Below are positions 1-3,994 of a DNA stretch of 5,330 nt, piece after piece. The notes under the pieces are model-generated. The model ran no database searches, was not told where the DNA came from, and saw nothing but the letters and a program-made list of their open reading frames with translations. A program made the position numbers and the translations under genes. Origin of the DNA: Candidatus Poribacteria bacterium (lineage in GTDB: Bacteria; Poribacteria; WGA-4E; WGA-3G); NCBI GenBank assembly GCA_028818995.1, contig JAPPMR010000497.1, forward strand, positions 1-5,330. The letters are read 5' to 3'. How positions within the stretch are numbered: position 1 is the stretch's first letter; each line of letters begins with the position of its first letter.

Positions 1-105
1 AGAATCCACCGCAACGATGATATGAATAGATACCACAAATACACGAAAAAGTCAAGCAAATATTCACAAACTCATTCTAATGCGGTGTCTACATCCCCGT
101 GCTAA
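1..105 (+). CDS. Possible 3' end of a gene entering from the left edge (partial, uncertain)
   Basis: Frame 1 is open from the first base to a TAA at 103-105, giving about 34 residues that are polar and rich in Lys, Ser, His and Tyr, ending NAVSTSPC. No domain can be recognised. The stop codon falls in the loop of the hairpin at 95-115, which resembles an IS200/IS605 right end. In such elements tnpB often terminates at or near this hairpin, so this could be the last codons of a transposon gene. It could equally be a chance open frame, because 34 codons is too short to judge. Confidence 0.2.
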   Translation, partial: RIHRNDDMNRYHKYTKKSSKYSQTHSNAVSTSPC

Positions 106-123
106 AGCAGCGGGGTCTTGACA
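82..123 (+). mobile_element. IS200/IS605-like terminal hairpin (solo end or right end of an element outside the window)
   Basis: The sequence CCCCGTGCT-AA-AGCAGCGGGG (95-115) folds into a nine-pair stem with one bulged G (110) and a two-base loop. It is followed by TCTTGACACC. The arrangement ATCCCCGTGCT..AGCA-CGGGG-T..T-ACACC is like the subterminal hairpins of IS200/IS605-family elements, which also form the 3' part of the TnpB guide RNA. No transposase is visible in the window. If this is a right end, the element lies to the left and the bases after about 127 would be the flanking target. The family assignment rests on recalled pattern similarity only. Confidence 0.4.
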
Positions 124-309
124 CCAAAGAGGGATAACCAAACATCTGGATCAGATTACACAGGAGGACAGTCGTTTTACGATACCGCTGTTCACAATGA
201 GTATGTAGACGGTGATGACCGTTTGGGTAGTATTGCTAAGTCTTGGATCGAAAACTTGCAAGACCATCATAATGACTATGCCTCGGCAGCTGCCAAAATA
301 TGGCTTTAG
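118..309 (+). CDS. Hypothetical protein, probably the C-terminal fragment of a larger gene
   Basis: A 63-codon frame opens at a TTG (118) directly after the IS605-like hairpin and ends at TAG 307-309, eight bases before a strong hairpin (318-343). The later part (FYDTAVHNEY, RLGSIAKSW, YASAAAKIWL) has protein-like composition and sensible codon use. There is no convincing Shine-Dalgarno at 118 and no in-frame ATG, so the start is not credible. The most likely reading is the 3' remnant of a gene whose 5' part was displaced by the insertion of which the hairpin at 82-123 is the end. The spacing of AK..N....A.A..WL is faintly like the end of C25 (gingipain-like) peptidase domains, but I would not assign a function. 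Confidence 0.35.
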   Translation: MTPKRDNQTSGSDYTGGQSFYDTAVHNEYVDGDDRLGSIAKSWIENLQDHHNDYASAAAKIWL

Positions 310-317
310 TGTCCTCG

Positions 318-343
318 GGCAGGTAACCTATGCGTTACCTGCC
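318..343 (+). terminator. Strong hairpin after the 118-309 frame, probable terminator
   Basis: GGCAGGTAAC-ctatgc-GTTACCTGCC is a perfect 10-bp stem with a 6-base loop, eight bases after the TAG of the preceding frame. The trailing tract (TATTCTTTG) is only moderately T-rich, so termination is likely but not textbook. A sequence-related hairpin is at 554-580. Confidence 0.55.
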
Positions 344-377
344 TATTCTTTGCTGTGCGTTGGTCGTGGGCCTCTTC

Positions 378-435
378 GTAGCGTAAACTTTCAGTTTGCG
401 TTTTTTGGATAGCGCAAACTAAAAGTTTATGCTAC
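378..435. repeat. 58-bp near-perfect palindrome with 23-bp arms
   Basis: The left arm (378-400, GTAGCGTAAAC...) pairs with the right arm (413-435, ...GTTTATGCTAC) at 21 of 23 positions. The loop is 12 bases, TTTTTTGGATAG. The two exceptions are both transitions that give G-U pairs in RNA of one strand. It lies between genes and contains no reading frame. It resembles a small palindromic mobile repeat unit (REP/MITE-like) more than a terminator, since no T-run follows the stem. Confidence 0.7.
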
Positions 436-553
436 AAATGTCCTATTTTTTACATCTCACAAGTTTTTTTTACAGAATGTTGAAAAATGTAATTTGCTAT
501 TAACTTTTTCTTTTTAATGTGTTTGCAAGACACAAGTATCTTTGATAACAACA
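436..553. other. AT-rich intergenic stretch without a recognisable gene
   Basis: The stretch is rich in T-runs (for example around 463-472 and 503-515). Short open frames here run through the repeats that follow and have unlikely protein composition. I see no RNA gene or clear promoter in it. Confidence 0.5.
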
Positions 554-580
554 GGCAGGTATCCTTTTTGGGTATCTGCC
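554..580 (+). terminator. Second hairpin, related to the one at 318-343
   Basis: GGCAGGTATCC-ttttt-GGGTATCTGCC is an 11-bp stem with two G-U pairs and a 5-base loop, followed by TTCATTCTTTGCTTGCGTG. The first hairpin is followed by TATTCTTTGCTGTGCGT, so stem and downstream bases are both shared and the two are probably copies of one ancestral unit. No gene clearly ends upstream of this one. Confidence 0.45.
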
Positions 581-592
581 TTCATTCTTTGC

Positions 593-620
593 TTGCGTGC
601 ATCTTCCTGCGTTTTATACG
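593..620 (+). promoter_or_regulatory. Weak candidate promoter overlapping the first 16-bp repeat
   Basis: TTGCGT (593-598) and TATACG (615-620) are separated by 16 bp, matching the sigma-70 consensus at about 3 of 6 and 4 of 6 positions. The -10 lies in the first tandem repeat, so a protein bound to the repeats would interfere with it. The long leader to 735 and the modest matches keep this tentative. Confidence 0.25.
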
Positions 621-662
621 TGTATACATTTATACGTGTATACATTTATACGTGTATACATT
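615..662. repeat. Three exact 16-bp tandem repeats upstream of the exbD-like gene
   Basis: The unit TATACGTGTATACATT occurs three times in perfect head-to-tail order (615-630, 631-646, 647-662). Each unit contains the 8-bp palindrome TGTATACA, so the array presents three equally spaced symmetric sites with a 16-bp period. The array ends 72 bp before the ATG of the ExbD-like gene and no other gene is nearby. It could be an operator array for a dimeric repressor or activator, a set of -10-like boxes (TATACG, TATACA), or simply a microsatellite-like expansion. Confidence 0.85.
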
Positions 663-734
663 TAAAAAATCCGTGACTTCTGCATTATTCAAGTGTTTCT
701 ATACCATAAACCTCTATAAAAATGGAGAATTACG

Positions 735-1184
735 ATGCAACATCTGGGTAGAACCAACTTGCGTTTGATGGCAACGCAAATGCGAAGACGTAGAGTCCTC
801 AAGCTAAATATGGCACCGATGATTGATTGCGTGTTCCTACTTCTGATTTTCTTTATGGTCTCAACAACTTTCACACCGATGCGAGGGATACGTGTGCAAC
901 TGCCGCCACCTATGCCTGACGTGCAAGATCACAAACCGAAAAGCGTTGTCATTAAAATTGATAATCCGATAGATAGTGATGTAGATGGGACAATGCTTTT
1001 AGATGGAAATATTGTGCGGTATGACGAGATGTTTACTTTGCTTCTCAACGCATTTGCAGCAGATAAAACAACGCTGATCATTCAAGCCGGACGGGACGTG
1101 TTTCATGAGCAGATCATCCGAGTGACGGATACAGCGAAAGCGGCAGGGGTGGATAATATAAATTTTGCTGTTGCTGCGCGGTAG
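735..1184 (+). CDS. exbD: ExbD/TolR family biopolymer transport protein
   Basis: The 149-residue product belongs to the ExbD/TolR family. These inner-membrane proteins pair with ExbB/TolQ-type channels and convert proton flow into mechanical work for TonB-dependent uptake or envelope maintenance. The diagnostic segment is LNMAPMIDCVFLLLIFFMVS at residues 24-43: a basic cytoplasmic N-terminus (RRRR at 17-20), then a single membrane helix (about 29-46) with the proton-coupling Asp31 just inside it. Residues about 50-149 form the periplasmic domain. The chosen ATG has GGAG seven bases upstream (724-727); later Met codons at residues 12 and 16 lack comparable sites. Length is normal for the family. 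No exbB/tolQ, tonB or second exbD is adjacent, and 16-bp tandem repeats lie just upstream. ExbD versus TolR cannot be settled from sequence alone. Confidence 0.92.
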   Translation: MQHLGRTNLRLMATQMRRRRVLKLNMAPMIDCVFLLLIFFMVSTTFTPMRGIRVQLPPPMPDVQDHKPKSVVIKIDNPIDSDVDGTMLLDGNIVRYDEMFTLLLNAFAADKTTLIIQAGRDVFHEQIIRVTDTAKAAGVDNINFAVAAR

Positions 1185-1301
1185 TGCGTAGGTTAGGTTG
1201 ATCTTGCGAAACTAAACGTATTTTCCTATCTTCGTAGGGAATTAACGCAGCATGCACTTTTGGCATTCGTCGGGACTAAAGAAATTACCGAAATATTTAT
1301 T
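1185..1301. repeat. Degenerate dispersed-repeat remnants after exbD
   Basis: GTAGGTTAGGTTGATCTTGCGAAAC at about 1189-1213 resembles, inverted, the segment at 5161-5190 (GGGTTCGCTTGCGCTCTACCCGACCTAC). TGGCATTCGTCGGG (1261-1274) matches TGGCATTTGTCGGG (4945-4958) at 13 of 14 positions, and the ~20 bases before each are also partly alike. CCTA-tcttcg-TAGG (1225-1238) is a short hairpin close to the exbD end. No gene is visible here. Confidence 0.4.
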
Positions 1302-1436
1302 TATAGTGAACGATAAAAATAAAGATACACATTTTTTGTAGGAGCGATCTCCGGATCGCGACAAACTCACTGATAGCTGGGAATCGGAGTTCCTCCTACG
1401 TCTCAAAATGTCCCGTTAATTCTAAAGTTTACTATA
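1302..1436. mobile_element. MITE-like palindromic element 1
   Basis: The ends TATAGTGAAC (1302-1311) and GTTTACTATA (1427-1436) are inverted at 9 of 10 positions. The flanks inside them also align imperfectly, so nearly the whole 135-bp unit can fold. Its centre is the hairpin 1338-1399 (GTAGGAGCGATCTCCGGATCG... against ...GAATCGGAGTTCCTCCTAC). It has no coding capacity. The abundance of related pieces in this window suggests a non-autonomous element. No transposase or clear target duplication is visible. Confidence 0.6.
1338..1399. repeat. Dispersed 'CGATCTCCGRATCGCGAC' repeat, copy 1 (hairpin)
   Basis: GTAGGAGCGATCTCCGG...at one end and its imperfect complement ending CGGAGTTCCTCCTAC at the other make a hairpin inside MITE 1. 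The same family occurs inverted at 1487-1538, as a diverged copy at 4882-4923, and cut by the window edge at 5309-5330. Confidence 0.65.
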
Positions 1437-1589
1437 GCGTATCTCATAAATCGGATTTGTTGGTAACTATCAGTTGATAATCTCTTGTAAGAGGGAACTC
1501 CGATTCCCGACAGGTCGCGATTCAGAGATCGCCCCTACAGGACTTAAAATCGGGCTTTCAAAGCCCTCCAACTATTTATGAGATAGGCT
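1436..1589. mobile_element. MITE-like element 2 with 16-bp terminal inverted repeats
   Basis: AGCGTATCTCATAAAT (1436-1451) and ATTTATGAGATAGGCT (1574-1589) are terminal inverted repeats matching at 15 of 16 positions. The 154-bp interior carries the inverted copy of the dispersed repeat (1487-1538) and a small perfect hairpin, GGGCTTT-c-AAAGCCC (1552-1566). It abuts or overlaps element 1 by one base, implying nested or adjacent insertion. No transposase is encoded and no unambiguous target duplication is seen. Confidence 0.65.
1487..1538. repeat. Dispersed repeat, inverted copy 2
   Basis: GTAAGAGGGAACTCCGATTCC...and...TCGCGATTCAGAGATCGC together form the reverse complement of the copy at 1338-1399 with several substitutions. 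The two copies form a ~200-bp inverted pair that may cruciform across both MITEs. Confidence 0.6.
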
Positions 1590-1603
1590 GTATAATCTTC
1601 ATG

Positions 1604-1636
1604 TGAACGCGCCTTTTTTCTTGTCGCAGGCGTTCA
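1604..1636 (-). terminator. Hairpin after the coiled-coil membrane gene, possible terminator
   Basis: TGAACGC (1604-1610) and GCGTTCA (1630-1636) pair over 7 bp around a 19-base loop. They lie eight bases beyond the stop of the minus-strand gene ending at 1645. No U-run follows on the minus strand, so terminator function is uncertain. Confidence 0.3.
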
Positions 1637-1644
1637 TAAACTTC

Positions 1645-1938
1645 TCATTTCATAATTAAAATAACAACTTCCGCTATAATAGAGATGCCGACCACAGCAC
1701 CTCCGATTATTGTTACCATGCGGATTTGCCCTTTTAAAAATTGGTGTTCCTCTCGAAAAGCTTGATTTTCTTTCTCAAGGACTTCCACACGTTTTTGCAA
1801 CTCGCCTTTTTTCTCTGCATGTTGTTTATTATGTTCTTCCATACGTGTCACGGACTCAAACAATTTTTCAAATTTCGTGTTGAGTTCACGCATCCAGCGT
1901 TCTAAACCTTGGACAGAGATTTCACCATTGTTGGACAT
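1645..1938 (-). CDS. Small coiled-coil protein with C-terminal membrane anchor (XhlA-like)
   Basis: I place the start at ATG 1938, because AGGA (1950-1947) lies eight bases upstream; the longer frame from 1998 adds an N-terminus without a ribosome site. The 97-residue product begins MSNNGEISVQGLERW. It has a long charged helix with heptad-like Leu/Val/Phe spacing (residues about 10-70) and ends in one hydrophobic helix, MVTIIGGAVVGISIIAEVVILIM (73-95). Helix plus C-terminal anchor is the plan of the XhlA (hemolysin/holin-associated) family of phage lysis proteins, so a lysis or membrane-tethering role is plausible. The match is architectural only, and other small phage or host membrane coiled-coil proteins look the same. 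A promoter-like repeat module lies directly upstream (1978-2060). Confidence 0.75.
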   Translation of the reverse strand: MSNNGEISVQGLERWMRELNTKFEKLFESVTRMEEHNKQHAEKKGELQKRVEVLEKENQAFREEHQFLKGQIRMVTIIGGAVVGISIIAEVVILIMK

Positions 1939-1946
1939 TTCGTTTT

Positions 1947-1950
1947 TCCT
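1947..1950 (-). promoter_or_regulatory. Ribosome binding site deciding the 1938 start
   Basis: AGGA on the minus strand, eight bases before ATG 1938. Nothing comparable precedes the upstream ATG at 1998, which also lies upstream of the predicted transcription start (near 1974). Confidence 0.6.
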
Positions 1951-1977
1951 ATCGCACCACAGAAAATTAATGTACTT

Positions 1978-2060
1978 AATAGTATATCTAAAATGCACCA
2001 GTATCTGAAACTAATTCGGTGTTAGAAACAATAGATATCCAATAGATACAAAATAGATTT
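1978..2060 (-). repeat. Promoter-like repeat module, copy 1 (diverged)
   Basis: Shared blocks with the modules at 4769-4861 and 5197-5288, in the same order and orientation, are AATAGTATAT, GTATCTGAAA, AACAATA.ATAT.TCCAATAGATAC and AATAG.TTT. This copy is the most diverged. It ends about 40 bases upstream of the ATG of the coiled-coil membrane gene. Confidence 0.65.
1981..2009 (-). promoter_or_regulatory. Candidate sigma-70 promoter for the coiled-coil membrane gene
   Basis: On the minus strand TTCAGA (2009-2004) and TATACT (1986-1981) are 17 bp apart, matching consensus at 4 of 6 and 5 of 6 positions. Transcription would start near 1974, giving a leader of about 36 bases before ATG 1938. 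The same boxes recur in the module copy upstream of the protease gene. Confidence 0.5.
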
Positions 2061-2094
2061 GGAGGAAAGGTAGCTGTCAGCTAATAGAAACAAA

Positions 2095-2200
2095 AAGGGC
2101 TCGGCGAATATATGCCAAACCCCGGTTGTGTAGATATTCAGTCTAACCAATTTTGGGGTTATGCCCGGTGTCTCTTCCCAGTAACGGGTGGAGACACCGG
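2095..2200. other. Hairpin-rich intergenic segment with a strong 10-bp stem
   Basis: CCGGTGTCTC (2165-2174) and GAGACACCGG (2191-2200) form a perfect 10-bp stem, with an inner CCC/GGG pair (2177-2179 with 2186-2188). Just before it AACCCC...GGTT and AACC...GGGGTT can pair across a ~25-base loop. The strong stem begins about 15 bases after the stop of the deacetylase gene and could be its terminator, although no U-run follows on that strand. The extended structure could instead be part of a small RNA. Confidence 0.45.
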
Positions 2201-2215
2201 TGCAGTTAGAAAAGA

Positions 2216-2962
2216 CTACTCGTATTGTTGCTTTGCTCTTTCTCCGTATTCATCTAAAATCTGACGGATACGCTCTGCTGTCAAATTCCAAACGGGTGTA
2301 TGTCCTTCGTCCGTGACAGCCGTAGTGATTGTCTGGATATACTCGTCAAGGTTTCCGGCGGTATTCGTATCTGGATCGGTATCATGAAACAAAATTACCA
2401 ATTTCCGGTCTCCTCGCTTGACTAATCTTTTGACTTCCCGTTTAAGTGTGTTTTTGACCTTTGTCTTGTTACTACCGGGCAGTGCGTCACCGGATTCAAT
2501 ATCCCACATAATTCGGTATAAAGCAGCCTCATTATATCTGCGTTGTACATCCGCATTATGGTTGCCAAACGGTGGACGTACATATCTCGTAGTTTGTCGT
2601 CCATACTGGCTAATAAAGTCTTTCGCTCGCGTGAGGTCGTTCGCGAGTTCTCCTGCGGTATAGCGTGCCGGATGGTCGTTTTCCTCTCCGTGCGCGCGCT
2701 GCCCGTCCATGCCTGTATGTACGCCAATAATATGGTCGGCATTGTCCATTTGTCCAACAATCTGCTTGCCGCGCGAATGCATACCGCGAAAGTAATTATC
2801 TTGGTCGTTTTTAGCATGCGTCTGAATGAAAAAGACTGCGTTGATTGCGTGTCCTGTTGAATTGCTTTCCAGTGCGCTCAAAACGCGTTGCGTACCGTTA
2901 GCCGAACCTGCCCGTGTGTCGGGCCCATCATCAAAAGTCAAAATGACTTCTACATTTGCCAT
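2216..2962 (-). CDS. Polysaccharide deacetylase (NodB homology domain, CE4), no signal peptide
   Basis: The 248-residue product has the NodB/CE4 fold that removes N- or O-acetyl groups from peptidoglycan, chitin-like or other polysaccharides using a metal ion. Motif 1 is TFDDGPD at 9-15 (catalytic base Asp11, metal Asp12). Motif 2 is HTGMD at 82-86. Motif 3 is RPPFG at 129-133. Motif 4 is around WDIESGD at 153-159, and motif 5 is LFHD with His193. In the usual H-S/T-x-x-H motif the second metal His is at the position of Asp86 here; His91 or His97 might substitute. The catalytic domain starts at residue 4 with no signal peptide or anchor, unlike most cell-surface deacetylases. ATG 2962 has AGGAG nine bases upstream. 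The gene is divergent from the lipoprotein gene, 43 bp away. Confidence 0.9.
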   Translation of the reverse strand: MANVEVILTFDDGPDTRAGSANGTQRVLSALESNSTGHAINAVFFIQTHAKNDQDNYFRGMHSRGKQIVGQMDNADHIIGVHTGMDGQRAHGEENDHPARYTAGELANDLTRAKDFISQYGRQTTRYVRPPFGNHNADVQRRYNEAALYRIMWDIESGDALPGSNKTKVKNTLKREVKRLVKRGDRKLVILFHDTDPDTNTAGNLDEYIQTITTAVTDEGHTPVWNLTAERIRQILDEYGERAKQQYE

Positions 2963-2984
2963 TTTTAAAAACTCCTGTTATACT
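2956..2984 (+). promoter_or_regulatory. Near-consensus sigma-70 promoter for the lipoprotein gene
   Basis: TTGCCA (2956-2961) and TATACT (2979-2984) are separated by 17 bp and each match consensus at 5 of 6 positions. Transcription would start near 2991, leaving only about 15 leader bases with GGAGGG (2993-2998) and ATG at 3006. The -35 box overlaps the start codon of the divergent deacetylase gene, so polymerase bound here could affect that gene. Confidence 0.65.
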
Positions 2985-3005
2985 ACCTCAATGGAGGGTA
3001 TTTGA

Positions 3006-3479
3006 ATGTTTAGATTTTTGTGCATTTTACTTGCTATTACTGTCGCTCTCTGTGGCTGCACAATTTACCAACAGACCGACACGTTCAAAAAAAAGTATAA
3101 TGTCTATACTGAACCTGTGATTAATTACAGTAATAAGGTGATAGCAATATCCGGTGCTTCACCGTATGATGCAGAGGCTTTTGTATTTTGCGATGTTCCG
3201 ATAAGCAAGTTAGAAGATTTTGCTGATGCTATTATTCGTCGTATGGATGCCAAAACACTTAAGGAATACCTTGAAATTCAAGATGAGATTGACACGTTTT
3301 ATATCCAACTCCGTGATTTTCTATCGGATAATCCCAAAAGAGAAGACCTTTCTCAACTCGGTAAGCGTGCTATTTTTGGATACTACATCACGCGTGATGC
3401 ACACGGTATCAGAAATATGTTTGCAACCGTTCAATATACAAAACACCTGAAATCTATCTACACTAAAACCGTGCGGTAG
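3006..3479 (+). CDS. Small lipoprotein of unknown function, possible phage moron
   Basis: The 157-residue product begins MFRFLCILLAITVALCGC, a short basic start and hydrophobic core ending in lipobox LCGC. Cleavage before Cys18 would leave a lipid-modified 140-residue protein, with Thr as residue +2. The mature part is mixed helical and charged; a 96-118 stretch (DTFYIQLRDFLSDNPKREDL) looks amphipathic, and no family is recognised. GGAGGG precedes the ATG by seven bases and an own promoter sits just upstream. It lies on the opposite strand between phage-type genes, which is how phage 'morons' (independently expressed cargo, sometimes superinfection-exclusion lipoproteins) are placed. That role is inference from position only. 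Confidence 0.85.
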   Translation: MFRFLCILLAITVALCGCTIYQQTDTFKKKYNVYTEPVINYSNKVIAISGASPYDAEAFVFCDVPISKLEDFADAIIRRMDAKTLKEYLEIQDEIDTFYIQLRDFLSDNPKREDLSQLGKRAIFGYYITRDAHGIRNMFATVQYTKHLKSIYTKTVR

Positions 3480-3583
3480 CCAACAAATTTGGAATAGTTG
3501 TCGTACCGTCCAGTTCCACTCTATTTCACGCCTTGCATATCTAAGTATCGAGGTTTTAAACCCCTCCAACAAGATATATTGGA
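3480..3583. other. Convergent intergenic spacer with a short inverted repeat
   Basis: It separates the convergent ends of the lipoprotein and protease genes. GAGGTTT-t-AAACCCCTC (3550-3566) is a small imperfect hairpin followed by CAAC, similar to GGGCTTT-c-AAAGCCCTCCAAC at 1552-1570. It may serve as a shared terminator or be a repeat remnant. Confidence 0.35.
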
Positions 3584-3994
3584 CTACCGTCTGCGTGCAC
3601 GACGTTTCAATCGCGCTTTCAATTCCTCTGGCGGTGGTTCATGCGTATCGGATGTGGCTCTCCCCGCAGGCAAGACCGCATCCCCCATCTTTTTATTATG
3701 CGCAATATGCTTCTCCAACTGCGCTATGGGCAACTCAGCATAATACGCGCGATGATATTCTTCATCAAAATGCTCACCGTAAGCACGGATACCGTGTTTG
3801 ATCGCTTCTTCAATACGCGCCTCACGGAACGTTTTGCCCGCTTCAGCATCGCCGGTGAGTTGTTCAATTTTCTCGCGAAGACTTTTCACTTCAGTTTGCA
3901 GGCTGCGCACCACCGCATCGGGGTCATTCGTTTCTCCGATAGCCGGGATGTCAAGCGCATCGCGTAGTTTTCCAATCCATTCTTGGTCTGTCAT
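3584..3994 (-). CDS. Probable nested in-frame scaffold protein from an internal start of the protease gene
   Basis: Within the protease gene, Met220 (ATG 3994) is preceded by AGGAG (4005-4001) six bases upstream, as good a ribosome site as that of any independent gene here. Translation from it would yield a 136-residue protein starting MTDQEWIGKLRDALDIP. It contains the coiled-coil segment and the basic C-terminus but none of the protease domain. Phage lambda C/Nu3 and related phages make the scaffold in exactly this way, from an in-frame start in the protease gene. The ribosome site and the domain boundary are seen; use of the start is inferred. Confidence 0.5.
   Translation of the reverse strand: MTDQEWIGKLRDALDIPAIGETNDPDAVVRSLQTEVKSLREKIEQLTGDAEAGKTFREARIEEAIKHGIRAYGEHFDEEYHRAYYAELPIAQLEKHIAHNKKMGDAVLPAGRATSDTHEPPPEELKARLKRRARRR

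Noticed and set aside
615..662. Tandem 16-bp repeats as a CRISPR array
   Set aside because: The units are directly adjacent with no spacers, so it is a simple tandem repeat.
517..768. Plus-strand open frame of 83 codons
   Set aside because: It reads through the 554-580 hairpin and the three tandem repeats and overlaps the exbD start. It is Cys/Tyr/Ile-rich and has no ribosome site.
1939..1998. Longer N-terminus for the coiled-coil membrane protein
   Set aside because: The ATG at 1998 has no ribosome site and lies upstream of the predicted transcription start near 1974, so it would not be on the transcript. ATG 1938 has AGGA at a normal distance.
2095..2200. tRNA or other known RNA gene
   Set aside because: No cloverleaf, T-loop (GTTCGAAT-like) or CCA-end pattern is present.
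2422..2860. Alternative frames within the deacetylase gene on both strands
   Set aside because: The deacetylase frame contains all NodB motifs in order. The other frames have unlikely composition.
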